From the NCBI GenBank assembly GCA_934631995.1, contig CAKTYF010000005.1, positions 1-44,053 on the forward strand: DNA of 44,053 nucleotides. Reading direction: 5' to 3'. This document shows positions 17,518-25,502 of the stretch, piece by piece. Position numbers and translations under genes: made by a program. Numbering within the stretch: position 1 is the stretch's first letter; each line of letters begins with the position of its first letter. A model generated the notes under the pieces. That model had not been told where the DNA came from and searched no databases. It saw only the letters and a program-made list of their open reading frames with translations. The stretch is from an uncultured Eggerthellaceae bacterium (GTDB taxonomy: Bacteria > Actinomycetota > Coriobacteriia > Coriobacteriales > Eggerthellaceae).

Positions 17518-17856
17518 ATGGCATTGGCAATTTACAAAGAACGAGCGCATGAGCAGGCGAAACGCCGCAGATTTCTGCGAGATGTTTTGCCGTGGCTCAT
17601 TATTATCGCGCTCATTTTCGGCGTGTTTTGCTTCCGTACCGTGTCCAGCAACATGCGCGAGCAAGGCGTTTTATCCATTCGCACCAGCATTTTGGAGGCT
17701 GCCGAGCAATGCTACGCCATCGAGGGCGCCTATCCGCCTTCGCTTGACCACCTGAAAGTGCAATACGGCATTCGTTACAACGAAGACGATTACCTGGTGA
17801 ATTACAACGTTTTCGCAGCAAATATCCAACCCACGGTTACGGTGACGCCGCGATGA
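17518..17856 (+). CDS. Small pilin-like membrane protein
   Basis: 112 residues. A basic N-terminus (KERAHEQAKRRRFLRD) precedes a single membrane helix (VLPWLIIIALIFGVFCF), followed by a helical stretch and AAEQCYAIEGAYPPSLDHL, which is the pattern seen after the pilin helix in GspG/GspH-type pseudopilins (AxxxYxxxxGxYPxSLxxL). The classical prepilin cleavage motif G-F-T-L-I-E is absent. It begins 15 bp after the PilC-like gene, and its stop overlaps the next start as ATGA, so it is co-translated. Probable minor (pseudo)pilin or filament initiator; exact role unknown. Confidence 0.82.
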   Translation: MALAIYKERAHEQAKRRRFLRDVLPWLIIIALIFGVFCFRTVSSNMREQGVLSIRTSILEAAEQCYAIEGAYPPSLDHLKVQYGIRYNEDDYLVNYNVFAANIQPTVTVTPR

Positions 17857-18437
17857 ACGACGTGCTGAAAACATACCAATCGGAAGAGGCGCGCCAGGCG
17901 CAGCAACAACAGCGGACGCATGTTGGCGCTGCGGCATCGCATGATGGCCGAGCCGATCACATGGGGCAGTATTTCACGTTAGTGCTGTTCGGTGCGTTTG
18001 TAGTATTGCTGCTTTTGGGCCTGTGGATGGGAACGGTCGCGTTTCGCACCATCACCGTCATGCAGGATGCCACCGATGATGCGCGTCTGGCGCTTACGTC
18101 TCTGCAAAACCGCGTTCGGTCGTTTGACCAGGCAGATTCGTTTGGCACCGGCCAAGGTCCGGAAGGCCCCGCCATTGTGTTCACTTACAAGCTGGAAGCT
18201 GGTGATTACGAGACACGCCTATACCTGTATCAGGGCGCACTCGTGCAGGAGCTCGCGTTTTCCACCGACCCCTATCTGCCTATGACGGCCACGAAAATCG
18301 TTGAAACCTCTACGTTCGCGTTCACCTGCGAAGGCGGCCTGCTTAGCGTAACGTGCGACCAGGGAACCGTTGATGTTGCACTGCGTAGCGAAGTTCTGAC
18401 CAGCTCAAACGATTTGGCGGCAAAGGGAGGTGCGTGA
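17853..18437 (+). CDS. Pilin-like membrane protein, DUF4860-like
   Basis: 194 residues, with an ATGA overlap with the previous gene. A ~40-residue cytoplasmic N-terminus rich in Gln leads to one membrane helix (TLVLFGAFVVLLLLGLWMG), then an extracytoplasmic beta-rich domain (FTYKLEAGDYETRLYLYQG, SEVLTSSNDL) containing two cysteines (FTCEGGLLSVTCDQG) that could pair. The form, length and context resemble the DUF4860 family found in PilT/GspF operons of Clostridia and Coriobacteriia; that family name is from memory. There is no canonical prepilin cleavage site. Likely a minor filament subunit. Confidence 0.82.
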   Translation: MNDVLKTYQSEEARQAQQQQRTHVGAAASHDGRADHMGQYFTLVLFGAFVVLLLLGLWMGTVAFRTITVMQDATDDARLALTSLQNRVRSFDQADSFGTGQGPEGPAIVFTYKLEAGDYETRLYLYQGALVQELAFSTDPYLPMTATKIVETSTFAFTCEGGLLSVTCDQGTVDVALRSEVLTSSNDLAAKGGA

Positions 18438-19057
18438 TGGATTCTCGAACTCCTTCGGGACGCATGCCTTCCCCAAACAACCTTATCTCGCAGTCTCTGC
18501 GACGTAACCGAAAAGGCGCATGGCGCGGAACAGCGCTTATCGTCGAGATTCTGATTATCCTCGTGGTGGTCGTTGCCTGCCTGACCGTTTTCGTCAAACT
18601 GTTCAGCTACGCGTATACCAGCAACGCTTATGATCAGCATCGCGCGCACGCCATCACGCTTGTCACGAACCAAGCGGAGCGCTTTGCAGCGGACACTTCG
18701 CCCACAACGGGCACGTTCACGCAGGACGAAGGGAAATACACAACCACCTGGACTATCACGGCTGAACCAACCAAGCGCGGAACGCTCTACTCCGCCGTTA
18801 TCTCGGTCTCCTATGCCGACCAGGAGCTTTACACGCTGAGCACCGCAAGTTACGTGAGCTTGGCGCCAGCAGCCGCGGCAACGGATGCGGCGGATGCAGC
18901 AGACACAGCGACCAAAGCAGATGAAACCGCGGGCGATGTCGCCAACGATTCCGACAGAATAGACAGCAAGAGCGACAAGAGTGAAAACGGCAGCGGCACC
19001 ACTGCCCCGAACAGCACGTCCGCCGCAGAAACATCCTCTCCGATAGGAGGTGAATAG
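18437..19057 (+). CDS. Pilin-like membrane protein
   Basis: About 206 residues from ATG 18437, chosen because GGAGG lies six bases upstream; a GTG one codon earlier is also possible. After a basic, Arg-rich N-terminus comes WRGTALIVEILIILVVVVAC. This is the closest thing to a prepilin motif in the operon: a Gly followed by a hydrophobic helix with Glu at +6 instead of +5. The extracytoplasmic part has a mixed domain (TTWTITAEPTKRGTLYSAV) and ends in a low-complexity Ala/Asp/Ser tail (about residues 140-206) that may be disordered. The ATG overlaps the previous stop. Confidence 0.8.
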   Translation: MDSRTPSGRMPSPNNLISQSLRRNRKGAWRGTALIVEILIILVVVVACLTVFVKLFSYAYTSNAYDQHRAHAITLVTNQAERFAADTSPTTGTFTQDEGKYTTTWTITAEPTKRGTLYSAVISVSYADQELYTLSTASYVSLAPAAAATDAADAADTATKADETAGDVANDSDRIDSKSDKSENGSGTTAPNSTSAAETSSPIGGE

Positions 19058-19058
19058 C

Positions 19059-19523
19059 ATGGCAAAACACACCCGAAAACTTGCGGGCATTCGTATTGGA
19101 CCCATTACCATCTTGGTATTCGTCATCACACTATGTATTGCCGTGCTGGCAACGCTTTCGGTTACCACCGCGCGTGCGAATACTGCCTCAACCGAGCGGC
19201 AAATTTCGTTCACCAACGATGTGTACGCAAACGAAACTGCAGCTCAAACCATGCTTTCCCTGGTTGATACCGCACTAGCAAACGGAACAGACGGCGTTCG
19301 CGCGAACTTGAACACCATCGAGAAAGAAACGCAAGCAGCAGCAAGCCCGGGCGGCGCAACAGTAACGCTTTCAGGGAACACATTGAACGCGCTGTTTGAA
19401 ACGGATTCCGGACGCCAACTTATCGTTGAGCTGGAACTATCTGAATCAACGTATGAAATCGTAAAGTGGAAAACCGCCATGAACTGGAAAGAAGAGAGCA
19501 ACGAAAAGCTCTGGGCAGGTTAG
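19059..19523 (+). CDS. Pilin-like membrane protein
   Basis: 154 residues from ATG 19059. GGAGGTGA ends five bases upstream, which favours this ATG over the GTG at 19050. One N-terminal membrane helix (IGPITILVFVITLCIAVLATLSV) follows a basic segment (KHTRKLAGIRI); the rest is a helical segment (FTNDVYANETAAQTMLSLVD) and a small beta-rich domain ending in Trp. It starts one base after the previous stop. Topology and size resemble minor pilins, but the prepilin motif is not canonical. The function within the filament is unknown. Confidence 0.82.
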   Translation: MAKHTRKLAGIRIGPITILVFVITLCIAVLATLSVTTARANTASTERQISFTNDVYANETAAQTMLSLVDTALANGTDGVRANLNTIEKETQAAASPGGATVTLSGNTLNALFETDSGRQLIVELELSESTYEIVKWKTAMNWKEESNEKLWAG

Positions 19524-19638
19524 CCGGGTCGCGCAAAACGCCAACCCAAGAAAGAAACAAACGGGACATCCCGAAAACATGCGCAAACGCGCCAAACCGA
19601 TACAGCGAAACGACGCAACGCGAACAGGAGAAACGAAC

Positions 19639-20712
19639 ATGGAATTGAAGTCATTTTTACAGCAAATGATCGACATCAAGGCATCCGATGTCTTCATTGT
19701 GGCGGGCCTTCCCATTTCCTACCGCTCGAACGGGCGCCAAAGCCGCATGAATGCCGATCCGCTCACGCCCGAACAAACACTCGCGTTCGTGAAAAGCGTG
19801 TATGCACTTGCGGGACGCGATTGGAAGATTTTCGAAGAGAACCTGAACCACGATGATGACTTCTCCTTCGCATTGCCCGGCGTGGGGCGTTTCCGTGCGA
19901 ACATCTTCCGTCAGCGCGGCTCGCTTTCGGCTGTTATTCGCATTATCCCGTTTGGCCTGCCCAACCCCCAGGAGTTCAATATTCCCGAAGAAGTGTTGCG
20001 CTGCAGCCGCTTCCAAAAGGGATTAGTGCTGGTCACCGGCCCAGCTGGCGCGGGTAAGTCCACTACGCTCGCGTGCATCATCGACCGACTGAACCACGAG
20101 CGCGTGGGCCACATTATCACCATGGAGGACCCCATTGAATTCGCGCACAAGCACAACACCTGCATTGTGACGCAGCGCGAGATTCCTACCGACGTGGCAA
20201 GTTATGGCGAAGCGCTGCGTTCCGCCCTGCGCGAGGCGCCCGATATCATGCTTTTGGGCGAAATGCGCGATTACGAGACCATCAGCACCGCAATTACAGC
20301 GGCGGAAACGGCGCAGCTGCTCCTTTCCACGCTGCACACTACCAGCGCAGCAGGAACCATCGACCGTATCATCGACGTCTTCCCCGCCACCCAGCAGCGC
20401 CAAATCCGCTTGCAGCTTGCCTCTTCGCTGCAAGCAATCGTTTCGCAACAGCTTATTCCCGCACTTGATGGCGGCGTGATTCCCGCATTCGAAATCATGT
20501 TCATTACGCCGGCTATTCGCAACCTGATCCGCGAGGAAAAAACGTACCAGATCGATAGCGCCATTGCATCGGGAAGCAGCCTAGGTATGCGCACCATGGA
20601 TCAAAGCCTGTTTGACCTGGTAAAACAAGGGAAGGTGGATAAGGAAACCGCACTTCAGTACAGCATCCATTACCAGGCGCTGAAAAAACGCTTCGACGCT
20701 GAAGGCATGTAA
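19639..20712 (+). CDS. pilT: PilT-type hexameric ATPase
   Basis: 357 residues from ATG 19639 (AGGAG eight bases upstream); the reading frame is open further upstream, but those starts lack a ribosome site and the family begins here (MELKSFLQQMIDIKASDVFI). All motor motifs are present: Walker A GPAGAGKST (K140), Asp box/Walker B IMLLGEMRD, His box STLHTTSA and the PilT signature AIRNLIRE (292-299), which separates PilT from PilB/GspE. In type IV pili PilT drives retraction. Here it is the only ATPase in the cluster, last in the operon after the PilC-like and four pilin-like genes. The function could be retraction with a PilB encoded elsewhere, or a single-motor filament system. Confidence 0.94.
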   Translation: MELKSFLQQMIDIKASDVFIVAGLPISYRSNGRQSRMNADPLTPEQTLAFVKSVYALAGRDWKIFEENLNHDDDFSFALPGVGRFRANIFRQRGSLSAVIRIIPFGLPNPQEFNIPEEVLRCSRFQKGLVLVTGPAGAGKSTTLACIIDRLNHERVGHIITMEDPIEFAHKHNTCIVTQREIPTDVASYGEALRSALREAPDIMLLGEMRDYETISTAITAAETAQLLLSTLHTTSAAGTIDRIIDVFPATQQRQIRLQLASSLQAIVSQQLIPALDGGVIPAFEIMFITPAIRNLIREEKTYQIDSAIASGSSLGMRTMDQSLFDLVKQGKVDKETALQYSIHYQALKKRFDAEGM

Positions 20713-20754
20713 GCACCCCCGAAGCCACGCGCGAACGCACGCTGCTAGTAAAAT

Positions 20755-20813
20755 CGGGCGGGGAAGGTAAAGCGAAGGCTGCGAAGCTTCTGAGCGAAAC
20801 CTTCCCTGCCCCT
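20755..20813 (+). repeat. Hairpin-forming dispersed repeat, copy 1
   Basis: GGGCGGGGAAGGT (20756-20768) pairs with ACCTTCCCTGCCC (20799-20811), one mismatch in 13. The core GGCTGCGAAGCTTCTGAGCGAA is shared with two further copies at 27126-27178 (plus) and 27495-27552 (minus). It lies 43 bp after pilT and may act as its terminator. Confidence 0.65.
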
Positions 20814-20850
20814 TCTTTATGCCTACAAACGCCTAGCCACAGACACAGTA

Positions 20851-20876
20851 AGGGCCGACGCATATGCGTCGACCCT
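20851..20876. terminator. Palindrome between convergent genes
   Basis: CGACGCATATGCGTCG (20856-20871) is a perfect 16-bp palindrome, extended by AGGG/CCCT (20851-20876) with one mismatched base on each side. It sits between convergent pilT and the MFS gene. There is no clear T-tract, so it may be a REP-like repeat rather than an intrinsic terminator. Confidence 0.45.
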
Positions 20877-20934
20877 ACGATTACCACTTTCCCGATTTCT
20901 TCATGCGAGCAGATTATTGCCCACGCTCAGATTA

Positions 20935-22137
20935 TCAAGCACCCCTCTCTTCGCGGATAAAGAGCGTCAGAATAAGGCCGACGATTGCCGCAGGAAGCAA
21001 GAAGGTCATCGATGCCGTTTGCCAACCAACACTCGCGCTCAGTGCACCAAAGATAATCGGACCAACAACAATGCCGATATTCTGGAAGAACGCGAGGACT
21101 GCCATGCCAAAACCGATCTTTTCGGGGTCCTTCATAACACGTGGCACTAAAGAGAACGTACCCGTAGGCATTGCAGCTGCAAATACCGACATAACAACCA
21201 GGTAGACCCATACCATGGTCAAATTGTCGCCAAATGCGAACGTAAGCATGACGGCGGCACCGGCCAAAGCAAAGACCATGAGCCATTTGCGGGTATGCAG
21301 CTTATCCGAGATAATTCCCGAAATCGGACCAAGTGCCAGTACAAGAATGTTCGTAATGCTCGATGCCGTGCCAGCAAACTGCACATCCATGCCATGCGCT
21401 TGCGCCAAGAAGGTCGGATAGAAGCTTGCGATAGCACCACCGAAGAAGATGTTCCAGCAACCAAAAGCAAGGGTACCCAGAATCAAGCTTCGGTAATCGG
21501 GCTTCAAATCAAGCGCAGGCATTTCGCCGCCGTCAGCTGCAGCAACCGGCTCTTCTTGAGGCGGCTGCTTATAGAAAAACAGCGTCATCAAGAACGAAAT
21601 CAGAGAAAGCGCAGCGCCAACCCACCAGACAACTCTCCAGCCGCCCAGGGCAAAAATAGCAGGAGAAACATTAAGCGCAACAACAATCGCAAATGGGAAC
21701 CAGACTGTCCAGATTCCCATAGCAAAACCCTGCTTTTGCGGCGGAATAATGGTTGTTACCGCCGCAGGTCCAACTACCGAGATAAGACCCAGGCCAATGC
21801 CTTCGATGAATCGGGTTGCCAACAGCATGCCCGCGCTTGTTGCAACAGCACCTACTGCAGAACCAATAGCCACGCTTGCAGCCGTGATCAACAAGCAGGT
21901 CTTAATGCCAAGCTTCTTAAGAATCCCACCTGCCGGGAAAGCAAGGACAACACCGATAATCGAGAACATCGACATGACCCAACCGATGTTATTCTCGGTA
22001 AATCCCAGTTCGGGCATAAGCGCAACGAAAAGGGGCGGAGCCTTGAACATATTGAATCCGGCAAATACTCCCACGCAAAATACGGTGAAGAATATCAACC
22101 AGCGCCTACCCATTGTCATGGGCTTTTCCGCACTCAT
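20935..22137 (-). CDS. MFS transporter next to the molybdoenzyme
   Basis: 400 residues from ATG 22137 (AGGGGAA upstream); a longer frame to 22218 overlaps the preceding gene and is not preferred. About 12 hydrophobic helices alternate with short loops. The cytoplasmic loop after helix 2 reads AGGILKKLGIKT, a form of the MFS G-x3-D-R-x-G motif, and the motif-like ISDKLHTRKW occurs at the equivalent place in the second half. There is a longer central loop (QPPQEEPVAAADGGEMPALD) between halves. The overall style is the CynX/NimT or oxalate-antiporter-like group. It starts 10 bp after the ferredoxin gene, so it is co-transcribed with the molybdoenzyme and probably imports its substrate or exchanges substrate and product. 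Confidence 0.9.
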   Translation of the reverse strand: MSAEKPMTMGRRWLIFFTVFCVGVFAGFNMFKAPPLFVALMPELGFTENNIGWVMSMFSIIGVVLAFPAGGILKKLGIKTCLLITAASVAIGSAVGAVATSAGMLLATRFIEGIGLGLISVVGPAAVTTIIPPQKQGFAMGIWTVWFPFAIVVALNVSPAIFALGGWRVVWWVGAALSLISFLMTLFFYKQPPQEEPVAAADGGEMPALDLKPDYRSLILGTLAFGCWNIFFGGAIASFYPTFLAQAHGMDVQFAGTASSITNILVLALGPISGIISDKLHTRKWLMVFALAGAAVMLTFAFGDNLTMVWVYLVVMSVFAAAMPTGTFSLVPRVMKDPEKIGFGMAVLAFFQNIGIVVGPIIFGALSASVGWQTASMTFLLPAAIVGLILTLFIREERGA

Positions 22138-22147
22138 GATAGTTCCC

Positions 22148-22483
22148 CTATTTGGGAGCGAACAGCACTTGCTGAGGCTTCTTCTCAAGCTCAAGCGCCA
22201 ACTCGGAGATAGGGCCATATTTCATGACCGCAGCCTGGCAATGATGAACGCAGGTAGGTACTTTACCCTTTTCAACGCGTGATGCGCACAAATCGCACTC
22301 ATCGGTCGGAACGGGAACATAGGAGTATTGCCACACATCGCCATCAATCGGCCAAGGGCCAATTTCAGCAATCTTGATGCCAAAGCGCTCGGGAGGCAAA
22401 TCGTGTTCCACCTGACACGCCATTTCACAAGAATGGCAACCCGTGCAGTATTCATAGTCAATCAACAGACCGTTGCGTGCCAT
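22148..22483 (-). CDS. Two-cluster [4Fe-4S] ferredoxin subunit of the molybdoenzyme
   Basis: 111 residues from ATG 22483. GGAAGGTGA is placed correctly for this ATG rather than for the GTG at 22492. Two cluster motifs are visible: CTGCHSCEMAC (C-x2-C-x2-C-x3-C) near the N-terminus, and CDLC-x11-CVHHC later. Eight cysteines predict two [4Fe-4S] clusters, half the number in DmsB/NrfC-type subunits, and the protein is correspondingly short. The start lies one base after the stop of the molybdopterin subunit gene. It should pass electrons to the catalytic subunit; no membrane anchor (NrfD/DmsC type) is encoded nearby and neither subunit has a Tat signal, so the enzyme is probably cytoplasmic. Confidence 0.93.
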   Translation of the reverse strand: MARNGLLIDYEYCTGCHSCEMACQVEHDLPPERFGIKIAEIGPWPIDGDVWQYSYVPVPTDECDLCASRVEKGKVPTCVHHCQAAVMKYGPISELALELEKKPQQVLFAPK

Positions 22484-22484
22484 G

Positions 22485-24731
22485 TTATTCACCTTCCTTT
22501 ACAGGATAAACCTTGCAGATCGAGGATTTGTAGTTGGTGCCAAAGCCGCTTCGACCCGGTTCCCAGGGGAACAACTGATTAACGGCGACGTCGAAAAGGC
22601 CAAACAGACCATCTTTTTCCTCGGCGGGCGCTTCGGGATACCACCAACCGTGATCGGCGCTTGCAATGCCCGGCAAAGCGATGTTCGTTTCCATGACGCG
22701 ACACTTGCAGCGTCCGCGCTGGTTCTCGACCCAAACCCATTCGCCCTCATGAACGCCGTACTTCTTGCAATCCTCGGTATGAATCTCAATTGTAGGATCA
22801 GGATGCATTGCGCGCAGGCGCTTGACCTGGCGATGCTCAGAATGGAAGTAGCTCCAACGACGGGCACCGGTCGTAAGGATCAACGGGTATTCCTCGAACA
22901 AATCGGGCGTAGAGACCGGTCCGGGAACAGGTTCTTCAAAGTACGGCAGCGGATCCAAGCCAATGTTGTTGTAGAAGTTCGACCAAAGCTCGATACGACC
23001 CGTGGGGGTGTTGAAACCTGGCTTGCCATCGGGACGCAGCAGGCCCTTCTCATGACGATGATACTCGAACGGTGGGTACGCAGGAGCAAGTTCTTGCAAT
23101 TCAGAGAACGAGCAGCCGGTATTCTGAAGCAGTTCGGTGAACATATCCTGTACGTTCTCCCATGGCCATGCTTCGGGATTCAGACGCTTTCCCAGTTCAA
23201 GGTTGATTTCCATATCAGACTTGCATTCACCGATCTGAGCAACCTTGTTAATGACTTCACCGCGCTGAGCACCGTCGCCAATACGAATGCCATCGCGCTC
23301 AACGAACGAAGAGCACGGCAAAACCACGTCGGCCAAAGCCATAATGGTAGGAGTCATGAACAGGTCAATGGAAACAATGAAATCAAGTTTTTTCGCTAAG
23401 CGGAGCGTGCGCTGAACATCAGGCGACGGGCAGGCGATAAAGTTCGACTGCTGCAGCCATGCGGCCTTCAAGGGATACGGTTTCTCAGTTTCAAGCGTGT
23501 TGAAAAGCTCATCAGGAGAAACCAGCTGGAAGCCTGAGCGCAGCAAGCCGTACTTTTCAAGACCGATACGCTTTTCAGCTACTTCGTCTGACAGGAATTC
23601 ACGGCCCCAACCGCCGGCGCTGTACTGAATGGAGGTAGGAACAATCATGCCACCAGGGATTTCAACGTTGCCGGTAATTTCGAACAATGCGGAAATAGCA
23701 TGCGTTGCCGGCAGCGCCTCTTTCGTCATGTCAACAGCCAAGCCCCACTGCATAATGGCGTTCTTGCTCTTTGCCAAGAAACGAGCGGCTTCCCTAATCT
23801 TATCAGCAGGAACCCATGTAATCTGCTCGGCTTTTTCGGGAGGATACTGAGCAACACGCTCGGCCAGTTCATTGAAGCCATAGCACCAACGATCAACGAA
23901 GTCGTGATCGTACAAATCTTCTTTGATGATGACATCAAGCATAGCCATAGCCAGCGCCGCATCGGTGCCAGGGCGAAGTTGCAGGAAATGCTCGGATTTA
24001 TTTGCAAGCCAGGTACGGCGAGGATCAACGGTAATAAGCTTGGAACCGCGCTTCATGCAGTCAACAACCCAGTGACCGAACATACCATCGGCGTTAGATA
24101 CGATGGAGTTGTTGCCCCACAAAACGATGGTTTCGGGCAATTCCCACTGAGGATCATCGTAACGCTTCGGCAAAACCTGCGAGTAGTCGCCAACCCAGAA
24201 AGCACCGGTGGTGGCGAAGCATGCCGCAACGCGCGGTACGTAGCAAGAAGAGCCACTAACAGGATAAACCCAGTTCGGGCTACCAAAAGACCAGCAAAGA
24301 CGCGTAATCCACGTAGGAACGTCGCGGCCCGTGCCCTGCCAGAACGTTACGGATTCTGGACCAAATTCTTCTTTGTAGCCATTGAACTTCGTGGTAATAA
24401 GGTCAAATGCTTCTTCCCAGGTGATTCTTTCGAAACAATCTTTGCCGCGATCTTCCTTTGCGCGCTTCATAGGGTACTTCAGACGATCTTTGTGATTAAC
24501 TGCCCCCTCGAGCGCCAAGCAGCGAACACATAGACGGCCTTCATTGAACGGATTTTCCGGGTCACCCTCGCACTTAACGAATTTACCGTCTTTATCAGTG
24601 TAGAGCAAAACGCCGCAGCCGATATGGCATCCGGGACCAGACCAAGCGGTCCCTCGTGTTACTGTTAACCCATCCTCTTCGTATCGGAAAGGTTTTTCGT
24701 GCTTGATAAAAGTAAAGCCTTTGTCTTCCAT
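22485..24731 (-). CDS. Molybdopterin oxidoreductase, acetylene hydratase / catechol dehydroxylase-like clade
   Basis: 748 residues, ATG with GGTGGAGG upstream. The N-terminal iron-sulfur region has C35-x3-C39 ... C68-x2-C71; the first Cys of the usual C-x2-C-x3-C set is missing, with S/G in its place and C71 as an extra. The molybdenum-binding domains follow: ERITWEEAFDLI, GSPNW, a candidate metal-ligand Cys163 in SGSSCYVPRVAA (aligned by eye with the UHGPSVAG site of formate dehydrogenase H), KLITVDPRRTWLANKSEHFL, LRPGTDAALAMAMLDVI, and a C-terminal dinucleotide-binding domain with TTGARRWSYFHSEHRQV and GWWYPE. The text is close to acetylene hydratase and the gallate transhydroxylase / Eggerthella catechol dehydroxylase enzymes, as I remember them. 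There is no Tat signal. It is operonic with a ferredoxin and an MFS transporter; a LuxR-type regulator lies upstream. The substrate cannot be read from the sequence. Confidence 0.9.
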   Translation of the reverse strand: MEDKGFTFIKHEKPFRYEEDGLTVTRGTAWSGPGCHIGCGVLLYTDKDGKFVKCEGDPENPFNEGRLCVRCLALEGAVNHKDRLKYPMKRAKEDRGKDCFERITWEEAFDLITTKFNGYKEEFGPESVTFWQGTGRDVPTWITRLCWSFGSPNWVYPVSGSSCYVPRVAACFATTGAFWVGDYSQVLPKRYDDPQWELPETIVLWGNNSIVSNADGMFGHWVVDCMKRGSKLITVDPRRTWLANKSEHFLQLRPGTDAALAMAMLDVIIKEDLYDHDFVDRWCYGFNELAERVAQYPPEKAEQITWVPADKIREAARFLAKSKNAIMQWGLAVDMTKEALPATHAISALFEITGNVEIPGGMIVPTSIQYSAGGWGREFLSDEVAEKRIGLEKYGLLRSGFQLVSPDELFNTLETEKPYPLKAAWLQQSNFIACPSPDVQRTLRLAKKLDFIVSIDLFMTPTIMALADVVLPCSSFVERDGIRIGDGAQRGEVINKVAQIGECKSDMEINLELGKRLNPEAWPWENVQDMFTELLQNTGCSFSELQELAPAYPPFEYHRHEKGLLRPDGKPGFNTPTGRIELWSNFYNNIGLDPLPYFEEPVPGPVSTPDLFEEYPLILTTGARRWSYFHSEHRQVKRLRAMHPDPTIEIHTEDCKKYGVHEGEWVWVENQRGRCKCRVMETNIALPGIASADHGWWYPEAPAEEKDGLFGLFDVAVNQLFPWEPGRSGFGTNYKSSICKVYPVKEGE

Positions 24732-24944
24732 TCCTCCACCTGTCTTTCGTCTCTCATTGCCTTAAAAAGTAAAGCCCCCTCTTTACCGCTAAGCTTGATC
24801 ACCCCCTTTTTAGTGATTCAAAATAGTTAGTGAGACAACCGCAAATGAACCTCGTGCAACGATGCAAGGAAGCTCATTTGAAGATAACCAACTTGGTAAT
24901 ACACTGGTTGTTACTTTCGGATATTGCGCAAAATCGCGCAAGAC

Positions 24945-24987
24945 AATATGAACCTGATTGTCCAAAAAGAAGAATCAGGTTCATATT
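24945..24987. promoter_or_regulatory. Inverted repeat, 15-bp arms, upstream of molybdoenzyme
   Basis: AATATGAACCTGATT (24945-24959) pairs perfectly with AATCAGGTTCATATT (24973-24987) across a 13-base spacer, about 215 bp upstream of the molybdoenzyme start. It could be a regulator operator (the LuxR-type protein is the obvious candidate) or a terminator for the upstream zinc-ribbon gene; no T-tract follows on the minus strand. Confidence 0.5.
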
Positions 24988-25110
24988 ATTACAAAGAATA
25001 ATGAGGGGGTATGGCTTAGATACTGATGGTTTTATCAGGTGTTACTTTGCTTTTTAGTTAACGAGCTAATAAATAGCACGGAAGTCGTTAAAACAATTGA
25101 TTCATTCCTT

Positions 25111-25130
25111 AGTTCAAAATAGTTCAAAAG
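25111..25130. promoter_or_regulatory. Direct repeat AGTTCAAAAT/AGTTCAAAAG
   Basis: Two head-to-tail decamers, with a third related copy (GATTCAAAATAGTTA) at 24815-24829 near the molybdoenzyme promoter. Candidate binding sites for a regulator. Confidence 0.3.
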
Positions 25131-25252
25131 ATTGGTGAAGATATATCACCGATAAGCATTCTGGGGTAAATCAATATCATCGCAGCGCATGGAAGGTAAA
25201 CGAATAAGCCACCGCCGCTGGATGTTGTATTCACGCGCAGGATTCGTTTGTT

Positions 25253-25447
25253 TTAGATCGGAACCGCCTTCGCTTGGCTTCTCGGCGAAACCTCTCCTGG
25301 GGGTAGAAGTTCGAAGCCGCAAGTCAAACATTTCTGGGACTGGGCAGGATTCGTTGCGCCGCACGACAGGCAAACCCAGTGGGCAGAACGATTCTTGTTG
25401 ACCGGTTTTCCGCAACGACCACATTCGATACAAGCATACCCGCACAT
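25253..25447 (-). CDS. Double zinc-ribbon small protein
   Basis: 64 residues, ATG with AGAGGGGGT about eight bases upstream. Four CxxC-type pairs are visible: C6/C9/C12 in ACIECGRCGKPV with C2 nearby, then VCLSCG (C26, C29) and KCLTCG (C40, C43). The tail is short and Pro-rich. This is a treble or double zinc ribbon of the small rubredoxin-like type. It lies 55 bp downstream of the LuxR-type regulator and upstream of the molybdoenzyme regulatory region, on the same strand. A larger overlapping frame (25146-25454) lacks these features. Function unknown; a regulatory or metal-handling accessory is possible. Confidence 0.7.
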   Translation of the reverse strand: MCGYACIECGRCGKPVNKNRSAHWVCLSCGATNPAQSQKCLTCGFELLPPGEVSPRSQAKAVPI

Positions 25448-25502
25448 AACACACTACCCCCTCTGCGCTTTAGCACCGTATCCTTGAGCTTCCCTCAGTA
25501 AA

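Larger units (their letters stand above)
24732..25252. other. Regulatory region upstream of the molybdoenzyme operon
   Basis: About 520 bp without a credible gene. It is A+T-rich and contains a 15-bp perfect inverted repeat (24945-24987) and repeated TTCAAAATAGTT motifs near 24817-24828 and 25111-25130. The unusual length for this dense genome suggests a regulated promoter. Confidence 0.6.

Noticed and set aside
18272..19216. 314-codon minus-strand ORF
   Set aside because: Antisense shadow of the pilin-like genes.
22473..24533. Plus-strand ORFs of 308 and 277 codons
   Set aside because: Antisense to the molybdopterin oxidoreductase gene.
22485..24731. True acetylene hydratase or formate dehydrogenase
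   Set aside because: Acetylene hydratase would not be expected with this ferredoxin and MFS context, and formate dehydrogenase motifs around the ligand residue are absent; the clade assignment is kept general.
24830..25057. 75-codon plus-strand ORF
   Set aside because: It crosses the 15-bp inverted repeat, has no ribosome site and looks like regulatory DNA.
25146..25454. 102-codon minus-strand frame
   Set aside because: Overlaps the zinc-ribbon frame, which has eight well-spaced cysteines and a good ribosome site.
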